Part shown: positions 31,871 to 43,468 of the stretch, one piece after another
Layout: each line of letters starts with the position of its first letter
Numbering within the stretch: position 1 is the stretch's first letter
Assembly: GCF_000002235.5 (NCBI RefSeq)
Contig: NW_022145554.1
Span: 186,001-250,000 of the forward strand
Source of the DNA: Strongylocentrotus purpuratus
Lineage: Eukaryota > Echinodermata > Echinoidea > Camarodonta > Strongylocentrotidae
Length of the DNA: 64,000 nucleotides
Direction of reading: 5' to 3'
Position numbers and translations under genes: made by a program
Notes under the pieces: generated by a model
What the model was told of the DNA's origin: nothing
Databases searched by the model: none
The model's input: only the letters and a program-made list of their open reading frames with translations

Positions 31871-32357
31871 TCAAGGTAGAGCGACTGAAAGGCTTCGTCA
31901 CGACTTTCCTTCTAACTTACTCTTCTTTTTAAAGTTATATTTCTACCGTTGTGCTCGTTATACACACGAGGCGCTAATCAAACACATGTAGACAAATATT
32001 ATTTTACATTTACCGTGGCGTGTCCAAGACCGCTCCGGTCCGTGACGCAGTCCTACATCAGCAAAGGACGCCTCGTGTGCAACGGACATTCAACGCTTGT
32101 TCAGATATGGCGCGGTTAACCGCAGCAACATCAAACAATCCGCCGCGGTTTCTTTTAATACGTGTAAATGTGTGGCACGTGCACTCAACAAAGGACTTGC
32201 GCGTATTAAATGAGCTCTATATGTTAAAAGTTACAGAATTGTGAAGCGTATTGCACTTTACCTCATCATGACAAAGATATTAAAAACCGCCGCGGTTTCA
32301 CCGCGTCATATTTGAACCAGGATTTAGAACACATTTACATTTTTCACATAAACTTAT
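31871..32357. other. R8 downstream module
   Basis: Same module as 16105-16412, including the ACACGAGGCG...CGCCTCGTGT inverted repeat (31967-32075) and two CCGCCGCGGTTT blocks (32140 and 32288). Confidence 0.6.
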
Positions 32358-32440
32358 CACTTGCTGACGAATTAAGAAACAAGGAATTTGTGTGTGGAAG
32401 ATCCATGTAAGTGCTTGAAAAAAAATTAAAGAATATTATG
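32358..32440 (+). pseudogene. Fossil tail of an older receptor
   Basis: Reads HLLTN*ETRNLCVEDPCKCL in one frame, the same divergent tail family as at 17107. Confidence 0.7.
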
Positions 32441-34140
32441 ATTCAGTTCATCGTATTGCTATACGACGTTGTATAACAAAACGTCGTTAGCGAAACGCCT
32501 GAGCATCGTTTCGAACGAAAACTGGCTCTAAAGAATCAGGGTACCGCTTAAGTCTGAACGTCGGATCGTACGAAAATCATATAACTGGGCGGGGTTTTTG
32601 TGAGCTCTCCCAATATTTGGTCTGCTGTCATGTCAACTGACCCAGTAAAAAGTATTTTCTTTATGATGTTGTTTTCTAGTCTGTACGTTCCTTTCGGTTG
32701 TATATGATGATTCTTTATACGGCGTTTCTTAAACGAGTTCTGCCTAAATTCCCAATAATCCTACAGCGTATTAGGTTATTCACGTACTCGCTATCTGCGC
32801 GTTTATATAATTATATATACATGTGAAGCGTAAACATGATAACGCCCAATACAAATGTTTGTATGTATATATATATGCTTTTGATATTTATTCATTCATT
32901 TATTTATATATCTATTTATTTATTCATTGATTAAGAAAACACCACGGTTTTGCCGGGGTATATGTAAATGAGCCTTAAAAGGATCGTTTAACAATGTTAA
33001 ATCTGAGATACACGGCCCTACGTGTTATCAGTGTCTGTGATATGGTGTAATATTGAAGCCCTAAAAAAAATGCGCTTCAAAATGATCAAGAAGTGCCTCA
33101 AAAAATAAAAATCTTTGAGTGACCGGTTTTACCATACTCGTTTTCCCCAATAGACTGTAGTGTTATGAAAACCGTCAGGCGAACGGTTTTCAAAATTTGT
33201 AATTCCAATCATAAATATCTTGATAATCAGACAGGCGATCGGCTTGTAAAAGTCATAGGGTTCCTGACTGACCTAAAGGTTTATAATTATCATTGGATCA
33301 TGAGCTAAATCCAGAATTTTATTTCAGAATCTGAGACAAAGTTACCGGATCCCTTTAAATGTTTGTTTGTATGAATTCTGATTGTAAAACAAAATAAAAG
33401 TATTATGCATGCCAAATAGGATTTGAAAGTTTATGTTAATTGTAAATCAATAATGTATCAATGACGTCGTTAGGGCAAGAGGCAACAATGGTTTACTGTA
33501 GAAAGTGATGAAAATAATAAAGTACAATTTGTCTCTGAATTTTATAGTAATTATTGATGTAACTATGGTAATACACTGATGTAGAAATGGTGGTACAATA
33601 AACGACAGTAATACATTGTCGGAAGTAGGACAGCATGTTGCTGTATCTATAATACATTGATGTTACCATGGTAATAAATTTGTGTTTCTAACCGTGTCAC
33701 TACATATACGCCTGACGTTCCTTTATAAAGATCTTTTGAAAGCACACTTAACAAAATAATTACGTCCGACGTCCATTAAGCGAACACAATACAATTTTAT
33801 ACGAATATGGCATTCAAATAATCACAGCGCGACGCTAACGTGTCACACTTGGTAGAAATAAGTGATGGCGGCTTGACATATATACCAGGATGGCCTAGAA
33901 CGTGACAGGTAATTAAACCAATTATTGATCCCCTTCTGTTTACCGCACTCTTTCAGATGAGAGGGAATAAATTGAAGGCTTCATTTTATCTTTCATTTGA
34001 CAAAACACGTTCGTGAACTTACGGCCTAATTTTGTAAAGCTAAGCAGAATGTGATAACCGATAATCCGCCGAAAAGAGGAGATTGTATATTTTCCTGTGA
34101 TTCTGATCTAAGAGGAAAAGAGATTGTGTGATACAAGTCT
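32441..34140. other. Upstream spacer of R9
   Basis: ACGTTGTATAACA block at 32461, T/A-rich module, a ~400-base stretch not seen in other spacers (32970-33360, with CGATCGGC and ACCGGTTTTACC), minisatellite 33550-33680, conserved block with TAGAAATA in place of the TATA-like octamer (near 33853), and leader. Confidence 0.6.
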
Positions 34141-34159
34141 AATCGTAAAAAAATGGAAA

Positions 34160-35137
34160 ATGGAAAATAATAGAAAAATGGCGACTACACCTCTCAACAT
34201 CTTAAACAACGCAGAAGTCGGGGCAGATCTGGATGTTGTCGAAATTGCACTTGTCATTCTCAATATTTGTCTTAACATGACCATGAATGTGATCGTCCTA
34301 GTCGTTATAAGATACCAAAAAGAGCTCCAAGAATACATGCGAGTTCTCTACCAGGTTCTTGCAGTATCAAATATGGCTTTTGTTGTCCTTTTCAACTTGT
34401 GGAACATCCTGTGGCTCTCACTTGTAAGCACGAAGAGTTGTGAGATAATCAGCTTGGTGTTTCCCTTCGGATATCAAGTCTCCTTCATGTCCATCATGGC
34501 TTGTCTCTGTGGAATCAGTTTCCATCTTTATCTCCTCGTCACGAGACCACTACGCTACTACACGATCATGACCAGAACACGATTTTACTTCAGTCTGGCG
34601 TCCACTTTCTTGGTGATACTGCTGATCTGTTTGATATATCTACCCATTCCAGAGTCGCTCTTTATAAAATTGTTGATAACACGCTGCTTAGACCAAGACA
34701 TCAGTGTCAAAACCCAATGGGCATCAATGTTCCACACCATTGTTCAGGTATGTCCTATTTTGGCGACGATGGCGTTTACAACGATAATCCATGTCAGGTT
34801 ACTGTTCATTGTGCGTAATATGAGAAATGTCGCACCCGATCCGGCGCCCGATGCAAACATGAACTTAGGTCGACCGAGCAAGAGGAACTTCAAAGGGTTC
34901 TTCACGATTTTTCTTCTGACAGGTTCTTTCTATATTGTATGGGCCCCTTATGCTATAACATTCGTCACACCGTTGCATCCGACTTTCCTGGGTATTTTGT
35001 TCAGGCTTCTTCTTTGCCTAACATCGATGCAGCCCCTGGTTTACTTGGTGACGAACTCTGAAGCTAGAAAACTGTGCTTGACATCGCTCCGTCAGTGCCT
35101 CAACACACTGACTAGGAAGACTAATATTCGAGGTTGA
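34160..35137 (+). CDS. Receptor R9, intronless GPCR, 319-325 aa, short loop 3
   Basis: Two in-frame ATGs exist, at 34160 (MENNRKMATT) and 34178. The latter matches the start of all other copies. An out-of-frame ATG at 34153 opens a five-codon uORF, which may reduce initiation at 34160. The body is complete: MTMNVIVLVVIRY, LAVSNMAFVVL, FHLYLLVTRPLRYY (HLY 116-118 from 34178), loop 2 TRCLDQDISVKTQW, TM5 VCPILATMAF, TM6 VWAPYAITF and TM7 QPLVYLVTNSEARKLC. Loop 3 is ~30 residues shorter than in R2-R8 (NVAPDPAPDANMN). Confidence 0.9.
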   Translation: MENNRKMATTPLNILNNAEVGADLDVVEIALVILNICLNMTMNVIVLVVIRYQKELQEYMRVLYQVLAVSNMAFVVLFNLWNILWLSLVSTKSCEIISLVFPFGYQVSFMSIMACLCGISFHLYLLVTRPLRYYTIMTRTRFYFSLASTFLVILLICLIYLPIPESLFIKLLITRCLDQDISVKTQWASMFHTIVQVCPILATMAFTTIIHVRLLFIVRNMRNVAPDPAPDANMNLGRPSKRNFKGFFTIFLLTGSFYIVWAPYAITFVTPLHPTFLGILFRLLLCLTSMQPLVYLVTNSEARKLCLTSLRQCLNTLTRKTNIRG

Positions 35138-35751
35138 TCAAGGTAGAGCTACTGGAAGGCTTCGTCACGACTTTCCTTCTACTTTTTTTAATAAAGAGAA
35201 CGAGAACGAGAACGGAGTGACCGCATTCATGTTCCCAAAATCTCCGGTAAAGGGGTACTTTTCACGGAACAAAGTTACACACCGGACTTAGGGGGGTGTT
35301 TTCGAAGGGTGAGAACATTCATACAAGTACCATAATAACACTAAGTGGGGGGGGGGGGGGGGGGCTCACTAGCGGTAATCAACCATATGGAGACAAATAT
35401 TATTTTACATTTATCATGGCGTGTAAAGACCGCGCCGGTCCGTGGCGCAGTCCTACATCAGCAAAGGACGCCTCGTGTGCCACGGACATTCAACGTTTGT
35501 TCCAATATGGCACGGTTAACGCCGCAAAAAGTCATCCGCGGTTTCTTCTAATACGTGTTGCTGAGTGGCACCTGAGCTCAACAAAGGAATTGCGCGTATT
35601 CACTGAGCTCTGTTTTAACAAGATTCAGAATTGTGAAGCGTATTGCACTTCACCTCATCCTATAAAATATATTAAAGACCGCTGCGGTTTCGTCGCGTCA
35701 TTTCTGAACCAGGATTAAGAACACAATTAACATTTTTTCACATATACTTAT
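35138..35751. other. R9 downstream module with a GAGAAC insertion
   Basis: The standard module is interrupted at about 35190-35375 by extra sequence beginning with (GAGAAC)n and ending in a G-run (35346-35364). The inverted-repeat part is therefore damaged here. CCGCGGTTT blocks follow. Confidence 0.55.
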
Positions 35752-35850
35752 TACTTGCTGACGAATTCAGAAGGAATGAAGCTATTAGTGGATGCTTGCT
35801 GCCAGTGCCTGAAAAAAAACACTTTGAAGAACATCAGGATTTTATCAGGC
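35752..35850 (+). pseudogene. Fossil tail of an older receptor, frame still open
   Basis: Reads YLLTNSEGMKLLVDACCQCL, in line with YLVTNSEARKLCLTSLRQCL of live receptors. It is the least damaged of the four fossil tails and lies ~0.6 kb after R9. Confidence 0.75.
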
Positions 35851-37230
35851 CTAATAACAACAATCCGTACTGAAATGGAAAAAGTAATAATTGGAGGGAA
35901 TCTTGTAATCTATCCACTGTGTAATAAATTGCCTGTAATGCTAGAGGCGTATTCCAGGGCTGGGGGCAGGAACTTTACCCATGATAATGATAATACCCCG
36001 AAACTTGGAATGCACTGGCAGCGTACTGCCATGAGACATATCATTTAAGGTGTTCATTAGCAAAGGCAGTTTCAAAGGCGCCATGGAAGGCTCAAAAGGT
36101 GGCCTCCTGTGAACAATGAAACTAAGTAAATACGAATTAGTGCATTCAATTAAATTTTACTGTTAACAAATATGCCTGAAATTAACAAAAGGTGGTTATA
36201 ACTAATAAGCTGTGGTCTTAACCATACAACTGCTACGGTGACCACAATGGCCCAAAATAAATATGTGCAAAGATTCTTTTTAATAAAGGCCAACAAATAA
36301 TTTATTCTTTGGTTTAAAAAACCCCACTTAAAACAGACAAAAAAAAGGTAGATTCATCGTTTCCATTTTAACAAAAATTTCGACTATCGTTGTTCTTATT
36401 TTGGCTGTCTATGGTTTATAGATGATTTTAACAAATATTTAAGTTTAAACCACGTTTGTAAATTCAAGCCTAGCTATGAGATGAATAAAACTCTAATGGC
36501 TAGTTCACAGTGGCGCATAGAACTGCAGCAGTTTTTGTTGTTGTTGCTTTTTTATAAAGTGAATCCCAAGTGGGGTGGGTATGAAATATGTGTCTGCGCG
36601 CAACTAACCAGTTCAGGCTACTAATCGTCTGCAAGAGAGCACACAATGATGTAACTATGGTAATACATTGATTCAAATTCAAAATTCAAATTCAAATTTA
36701 TTCATGTTTCCAACAAAACATTACAATTGATGGAACTTGGTTAAACATTGATGTAACTATGGTAATACATTGATGGAACTATGGTTATAAATGGATGGAA
36801 CTATATTATCTAGATGGCCTCGAACATGACAGGGAATTGAACGAAAATAATGGATCCCCTTTTGTCTACCCTATACTTTCAGATGAGAGGGATTCCATTT
36901 TAGGTTTCATTTTATTCAGCGATTGTCGTTGGCTCTAGATGAAACATGGGACAACCATTAGCAAAGTAGTGTGAACTTCTTCGCAATCACCTATAAATAT
37001 TTTATTCGTAAACTAGATTGAAAAATTAGACGAGCCGTTAGAATATTCAGTTCATCTGTCGATTCGTGTGCCCTAGATCTTTCATCAGATAAAACACGTT
37101 TGTGAATTTATGGCCAAATTTTGCGAAGCTCAGCAGAACGTGATAACCAATAATTCGCTTTTAAAGAGGAGATTGTCTTTTCCTGTGATTCAGATCTCAG
37201 AGAAAAAGAGATTGTGTCTGATAAAACCCT
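35851..37230. other. Spacer between R9 and R10
   Basis: Module paralogous to 8040-8620 (36050-36560), a (TTCAAA)n stretch at 36672-36700 inside the ATTGATG minisatellite (36640-36800), then the leader. The minisatellite is much closer to the gene than usual: ~430 bases, because the TATA-containing block has been deleted. Confidence 0.6.
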
Positions 37231-37246
37231 AATCATAAACAGAAAA

Positions 37247-38209
37247 ATGGCGACTACACCTCCTCTCATCATTTTAAACAAAACAGAAGCCGGCGTAGAT
37301 CTGGAGCATGTCCATGTTGTACTTGTCGTTCTGGACATCTTTCTTAACTTGGCTTTGAATGGGATCGTCTTAGTCGTTCTAAGACACCAAAAAGAGCTCC
37401 AAGAATATATGCGAGTTCTTTACCAGATTCTTGCAGTATCAAATGTGGCTTTTGGTGTCCTTTTCAACTTGTGGAACATCCTGTGGTTCTCACTTGCAAG
37501 CAAGAAGAGTTGTGAGATAATCAGCTTGGTGTTTCCCTTAGGATATCAAGTCTCCTTCATGTCCATCATGGCTTGTCTCTGTGGAATCAGTTTCCATCTT
37601 TATCTCCTCGTCACGAGACCACTACGCTACTACACGATCATGACCAGAACACGATTTTACTTCAGTCTGTCGTCCACTTTCTTGGTGATACTGCTAATCT
37701 CTTTGATATATCTACCCATTCCAGAGTCGCCCTTTATAAAATTGTTGAAAACACGCTGCTTAGACAAAGACATCAGTGTCAAAACCCAATGGGCATCAAT
37801 ATTCCACACCATTGTTCAGGTATGTCCTATTTTCGCCACGATGGCGTTTACAACGATAATCCATGTCAGGTTACTGTTTATTGTGCGTAATATGAGAAAT
37901 GTCGCACCCGTTCCGGCACGCGATGCAAACATGAACTTAGGTCGACCGACCAGGAGGAACTTCAAAAGGTTCTTCACGATTTTTCTTCTGACAGGTTCTT
38001 TTTATATCGTGTGGACTCCTTATGCTATATCTTACGTCACACCGCTGCATCCGACTTTCCTGCGTATTTTGAATGGATTTTGTCTTTGCATGGCATCGGT
38101 GCAGCCCCTGGTTTACTTGGTGACCAACTCTGAAGCGAAAAAACTGTGCTTGACATCGCTCCGTCAGTGCCTCAACAAATTGACTAGGAAGACTAACATT
38201 CGAGGTTGA
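37247..38209 (+). CDS. Receptor R10, intronless GPCR, 320 aa, short loop 3
   Basis: ATG at 37247 (AAAAATGGCG). The N-terminus has a possible glycosylation site, NKT at 11-13. TM1 has LALNGIVLVVLRH. TM3 ends FHLYLLVTRPLRYY (HLY 117-119). Loop 2 has TRCLDKDISVKTQW, TM5 VCPIFATMAF. Loop 3 is short (NVAPVPARDANMN), followed by a distinctive RPTRRNFKRFF. TM6 reads VWTPYAISY. TM7 has QPLVYLVTNSEAKKLC, with Lys where other copies have Arg in helix 8. Its 3' third and everything downstream are nearly identical to R11, marking the left edge of the recent duplication. Confidence 0.92.
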   Translation: MATTPPLIILNKTEAGVDLEHVHVVLVVLDIFLNLALNGIVLVVLRHQKELQEYMRVLYQILAVSNVAFGVLFNLWNILWFSLASKKSCEIISLVFPLGYQVSFMSIMACLCGISFHLYLLVTRPLRYYTIMTRTRFYFSLSSTFLVILLISLIYLPIPESPFIKLLKTRCLDKDISVKTQWASIFHTIVQVCPIFATMAFTTIIHVRLLFIVRNMRNVAPVPARDANMNLGRPTRRNFKRFFTIFLLTGSFYIVWTPYAISYVTPLHPTFLRILNGFCLCMASVQPLVYLVTNSEAKKLCLTSLRQCLNKLTRKTNIRG

Positions 38210-39490
38210 TCAGGTAGCGCGACTGAAAGGCCTCGTCGCGACTTTCCTTCTAACTTATTCTTCTTTAAGTTTATATTACTACCATTACTACACACGAGGC
38301 GTCATTTCTATTGCATCATCACCTGCACTGATCAACCACATGGAGACAAATAGTATTATACATTTATCATGGCGCGTAAGACCGCGCCGGTCCGTGACAC
38401 AGTCCTACATCAGCAAAGAACGCCTTGTATGCAACTGACATTTAACTCTTGGTCAGATATGGCGCGTAATTTAATCGCCGAAAACTGGCTAAAGAATCAG
38501 GGTCCCGCTCTAGTCTGAACATCGGATCTGAAGATTATAACTGGGCGGGGTTTGCGTGAGCGCTCCCAATAATTGGTCAGCTGTCATGTCAACTGACCCG
38601 GTCAATATTATTTCCTTTATGATTTTGTTTTCTAGTCTGTACGCTTCTTTCGATTGTATGATTTTTTTTATACGGCGTTCCTTTTATATACGAGTTTCGT
38701 CTACATTTCAAAGAGTCTGAACAGCCTATTAGGTCATTTATGTACTTACTATTTGCGCGTTTTGTATATATTTATATATACATGTGAAGCGTAAACATGA
38801 TAACGCCCAATTTAAATGTATGTATGTACATATATGTATATGATACTCATTAATTCATTTATTAATTTATTGATTCATTCATTAAGAAAACACCGCGGGT
38901 TTGCCACGGTATTTGTAAACGAGCCTTAAATGTTTGCTTGAATGAAGTCTGATTGTAAAAAATATTGTATGATGCATGCCAAATATGGTTTGAAAATCTA
39001 TGTCAATTTTAAATTAATGATTTATCAATGACACCGTTAGGGCAAGGAGCAACTATAATTAAGAAAGATTTCCTGTATATTATGATGAAGATAATAAAGT
39101 ACAATTTAGTCTCTGCATTTATAAATATGCTAAAAAACGATTGATTTTTCAATTATAAGTAATCAACATAGTATAAAGAGTCGGGCTCAAATCCCGCCAT
39201 GCGAAGCCCCTGACATAGACAGCTTCTTACAATAGCTGACAAGGCTGCTTTAATGCTATATTTTGTTTTTATGGTAAAATATTCAAGAAGTGAATATTAA
39301 AGAGAGCCCCGGGTAATAAACCACCTGAATAATAAACTTCATTGAATGTTTTATGAGTGGATGTTCCATTTTAACTGCATGATCTAAACATATATGAAAC
39401 CAGATGCCGTACCTTGCTTTAATTATGGAGTGAGGAGCTGGTGTTTAAAACTCGAAAGCATCTTCGGACGATAATTTCCTACTTTGTAAA

Positions 39491-39804
39491 GGCCTGGTCA
39501 CACATAGGGGACACATTGAGGACGCACGGCCAGCGCATTGGAAATTTACAATTTTGGCCAGTGCGTTGTCGTTCGCTAGGTGTGCGTCAACGAACGTTAC
39601 TTGTTCGTCGAGCGCGCTGGACCAACGCCAGACATACGCGGAGCACACGCCCTGTATACGCGCAGCGCGCTGGCAACACGCTATGCATTCGGCGTCAGCT
39701 CGCTTGCTTCTCCCAAATTGTGACAAAAGTCAGGCTCACGACTTTTTCCGATTTTCAATGCGCCGGTCGTGCCTCCCCCATGCGCCCCTATGTGTGACCG
39801 GGCC
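39491..39804. mobile_element. GGCCTGGTCACAC MITE, copy in duplication unit 1
   Basis: Ends GGCCTGGTCACACATAGGGG and CCCCTATGTGTGACCGGGCC are ~20-bp inverted repeats. It is 314 bp and GC-rich, with AGCGCGCTGG-type palindromes. At the 18.2-kb paralogue the site between TACTTTGTAA and TAAGCGA lacks the element but has ~140 other bases, so insertion was accompanied by local loss. Confidence 0.8.
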
Positions 39805-40983
39805 TTAAGCGATATATCTTTACATTCTGTACTCTGGGTCTTCTTAATAATGAATAGAAGAAAAATACAAATCACCCAATTGTGTCGCTTGTTTCTGTTT
39901 ACAAGGAGTTGGCTGTATGTTCTGCAAAATGTCAAAAAGGAAGAATAGGAAGGAGGAGGATTAGACACATATATGAGGACTGCCTAAAAGGACTGAGGAC
40001 TTATTCAAAATCTAACCTATCATTGAGAAACGGCTGACACTGAAAAGCCTAGTAGGAATAATTTAAATCTCCGTACTCGCAACATTCGAAGCTTGGTTTT
40101 CTGTTTTACACCTCAAAATCTGTGCTCGAGTGAGTACTGAAGGGTATACGTGACGCAATAATTCATCTTTATGACGTCATTAGACAAGACAGGTGACTCC
40201 GGGGTTGCCCTTGAGCTTTCGTCAAATAGTATTGAGGAATCAGAGGTTATTTCGAAAACGACCGGTATCTAATGACAGGATTTTTGCTATTCTTTCTGTC
40301 AAGTAGAGTCGAAATAGCTTGTATTCCTGATCTAGACAGATTTGAATTCTGAATGGATGTTCCAATTTCATAACTACTTGTTTAAATGTTGTGTGTGGCT
40401 CTGGCAGTGATCCGAAGCAGATGAATGAAAGCCATCTTATCCCATGCATCATTATAATTCAAGTCTGTTGTGCACCAAGGGAGAAGGCGTTTAGGAGATT
40501 AACAGAAATTAATGATACTTGTGTACACTTTCTGTTTATCGGTCCGGTTTCTTTAAATATTTGGCCATACTGCTTATCTTATTTTCTCCTTTTATACAAA
40601 TGAACTTGTTACAAAGGTTGGGCTGCCCTTTAAAGAGTTAATAACGAATATGAATCCAAACGCTGTTATTTTTATTTGTTCAATATTCATGTGATTATGA
40701 AAATTGATATAGCCCTGATAGCTAGCGAGTTTAAACTCCACATAATATCATTTTGCTATCTACTGCCACTTAGTTTGTCACTTTCATGTTTTCTTTGCTT
40801 TTGTTATTATTGTCCAATTTATATCAATTTGTTTGAAACATCGCGGTTTAGAAATTATAAGGAGTTGATCAGGGGGAACTTACTTTTTATGTCGTGTTTA
40901 TAATTCATTGATATCCTTATCAAAATTGTCATAGTGTCCTAATTTTCATTATAACCGTCCCATTACTAGAAAACTCATTAATG

Positions 40984-41320
40984 TACAGTGCGTCCCAGAA
41001 AAAAACAAAACCGAGACCTATCGATGTTTCAACAATTATAATTAATAAATGACACATATTTGAAAAACTTAGATCCTCTTCTTTCATTTGATGCAACTCA
41101 TATAATACATATTTCACGCATGAGTGATTAAAAGCGATTTGAAGAGAGGAAACCAAAAAGTCATTTGGCGGGCGGTATCTGAATTTCAAGGAGAAAATCA
41201 CATTTCTAGAAAGTTCAATTTCTGCTCTTTCATATGACACCTTAATCAGGAAAAAAAAAGCCAGGAATAACAAAGTTCTGTTTGTTTAAAGTAATGCTTG
41301 CATTTCCATAATTTGATCAA
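40984..41320. mobile_element. Candidate repeat starting CAGTGCGTCCCAG
   Basis: Homology to the 19.7-kb spacer stops at ATTAATGTA and is replaced by CAGTGCGTCCCAGAAAAAAAC. A reverse-strand open frame of 114 codons (40929-41273) crosses it, without similarity I recognise. The matching other terminus is not found. Repeated at 46244-46580 by the duplication. Confidence 0.35.
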
Positions 41321-41349
41321 ACGAGTTCGTTTTTCACTGGCTACCTGCC

Positions 41350-41493
41350 GTAGCAACAAACAGAGTTGACAAAAGACTTAACTCCGTTTCGTTTAAGATC
41401 AGCCATGCATCAGGTCTTTCGTCTTCTTTTTGCATGGTTGATCGTCAACGAAACCGAGTTAAGTCTTTTGTCAACTCGTTCGTTCGTTGCTAC
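41350..41493. mobile_element. Foldback element with ~60-bp arms, copy 1
   Basis: GTAGCAAC...GAGTTGACAAAAGACTTAAC...GCCATGCA and its reverse complement are separated by a ~22-base loop. Arms match imperfectly (about nine in ten bases). 144 bp in total. Confidence 0.75.
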
Positions 41494-41679
41494 TCATGGC
41501 TACATTGAACAATAACAATACGTAGTACGCATGCCAATTACACAATTTTGTTCGGATTCTAGAACCTCCAGAGATCATCCGACTACAATTCTATATTCTT
41601 CCTAATTATTGTTTTCAACGTATTATAAATGGCCATGCCCCTAAAAGTCTGGAAGAGAGACCCTTAAATCCCTTATTAT

Positions 41680-41832
41680 ATAGTTATACATTGATGTAAT
41701 TGCCATGACTATGATAATACATTGATGTAACTAGGGTAGTACATTGATGGAACTAGGGTAATGCATTGATGTTACTATGGTAATACATCGATGTAACTAT
41801 GTTAATACATTGATGACACCATTGTAATAAAT
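41680..41832. repeat. ATTGATG minisatellite upstream of R11
   Basis: Six to seven units of TAATACATTGATGTAACTA, the cleanest of the upstream arrays. A copy with the same unit order is at 46905-47045. Confidence 0.85.
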
Positions 41833-42505
41833 ATGTGTCTCTTACCGTGTAACTAACTTAAAATAAGCCTGGGGTTCCTTTATATAGAGCTTTTGACAAC
41901 ACACCTAATAAATGAATTACGTCCGACGTCCATTGGGCCTACATTTTGTATTACTTGATAGCTTTTAGCGGCTTTAGCAGTAGCGTATCCATTGCTTATT
42001 ATGATTGATCTTACCTAATTGTATCGAACACAATACAATTTTGTACGAATATGGCATTCAAATAATCACAGCGCGATGCTAACGTGTCACACTTCGTACA
42101 ATATTAAGTGATGACGGTGTTACATATATGTTATCAAGACGGCCTCGAACGTGGCAGGGAATCAAACGCATGATTGATCCGCTTTTGTCTACCTCATACT
42201 TTCAGATGAGAGGGAATCGATTTTTGGTTTCATTCTATTTATCGGCTGTCGTTGGCTCGAGATGCAACATGGGAAAACCATCATCAAAGTATAGTGTGTA
42301 ACTCTTCGCAACCACATATAGATATTTGGTTTGTAAACTAGATTAAAAAAATCAGACGAGTTATTAGAATATTCCGTGAACTTTGGGCTAAGCAGAATGT
42401 TTAAATTACCAGTAATCCACTTTTAAAAGAGAAGATCGGCTTTTCCTGTGATTCTGATCTTAGACGAAAAGCAATTGCGCGAAACAAGTTTTCTTATGAA
42501 GAAAA

Positions 42506-43468
42506 ATGGCGACTACAACTTCTCTCATCTTCTTAAACAATCCAGAAACCGAGGCAGATCTGGAGGCTGTCAATATTGTACTTGTCATTCTCAATATTTT
42601 TCTGAACATGACCATGAATGGGATCGTCCTAGTCGTTCTAAGATACCAAAAAGAGCTCCAAGAATACATGCGAGTTCTCTACCAGGTTCTTGCAGTATCA
42701 AATATGGTTTTTGGTGTTCTTCAAAACTTGTGGGGCATCTTCTGGTTCTCACTTAGAAGCACGAAGAATTGTGAGATAATCAGCTTGCTGTTTCCCTTCG
42801 GATTTCAAGTCTCCTTCATGTCCATCATGGCTTGCTTTTGTGGAATCAGTTTCCATCTTTATTTACTCGTCACGAGACCACTACGTTACTACACGATCAT
42901 GACCAGAACACGATTTTACTTCAGTCTGGCGTCCATTTTATTGGTGATACTGCTGATCTGTTTGATATATCTACCCATTCCAGAGTCGCTCTTTATAAAA
43001 TTGTTGATAACACGCTGCTTAGACAAAGACATCAGTGTCAAAACCCAATGGGCATCAATGTTCCACACCATTGTTCAGGTATGTCCTGTTTTCGCCACGA
43101 TGGCGTTTACAACGATAATCCATGTCAGGTTACTGTTCATTGTGCGTAATATGAGAAATGTCGCCCCCGATCCGGCACGCGATGCAAAGATGAACTTAGG
43201 TCGACCGACCAGGAGGAACTTCAAAAGGTTCTTCACGATTTTTCTTCTGACAGGTTCTTTTTATATCGTGTGGACTCCTTATGCTATATCATACGTCACA
43301 CCGTTGCATCCGACTTTCCTGCGTATTTTGGATAGATTTTGTCTTTGCATGGCATCGGTGCAGCCCCTGGTTTACTTGGTGACCAACTCTGAAGCGAAAA
43401 AACTGTGCTTGACATCGCTCCGTCAGTGCCTCATCAAATTGACTAGGAAGACTAACATTCGAGGTTGA
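42506..43468 (+). CDS. Receptor R11, intronless GPCR, 320 aa, chimeric copy
   Basis: ATG at 42506. An upstream ATG at 42496 in poor context is out of frame and overlaps the gene, so it may reduce translation. The N-terminus (TTSLIFLNNPETEADLEAVN) is shared with R12. The middle (SLFIKLLITRCLDKDISVKTQW) resembles R9. The C-terminal third (RPTRRNFKRFF, VWTPYAISY, SEAKKLC) is that of R10. TM3 ends FHLYLLVTRPLRYY (HLY 117-119), loop 3 is short, TM7 has QPLVYLV. No breaks. This mosaic is what unequal crossing-over between tandem receptors would give. Confidence 0.92.
   Translation: MATTTSLIFLNNPETEADLEAVNIVLVILNIFLNMTMNGIVLVVLRYQKELQEYMRVLYQVLAVSNMVFGVLQNLWGIFWFSLRSTKNCEIISLLFPFGFQVSFMSIMACFCGISFHLYLLVTRPLRYYTIMTRTRFYFSLASILLVILLICLIYLPIPESLFIKLLITRCLDKDISVKTQWASMFHTIVQVCPVFATMAFTTIIHVRLLFIVRNMRNVAPDPARDAKMNLGRPTRRNFKRFFTIFLLTGSFYIVWTPYAISYVTPLHPTFLRILDRFCLCMASVQPLVYLVTNSEAKKLCLTSLRQCLIKLTRKTNIRG

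Larger units (their letters stand above)
38210..42480. other. Duplicated spacer, copy 1
   Basis: Nearly identical to 43469-47660. Holds the downstream module (without fossil tail), T/A-rich module, MITE 39491-39804, conserved landmarks of the 17.9-19.7-kb type, foldback element 41350-41493, minisatellite 41680-41832 and leader. Small ORFs shared by both copies (e.g. around 40240-40450 reverse) have no recognisable product. Confidence 0.75.
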
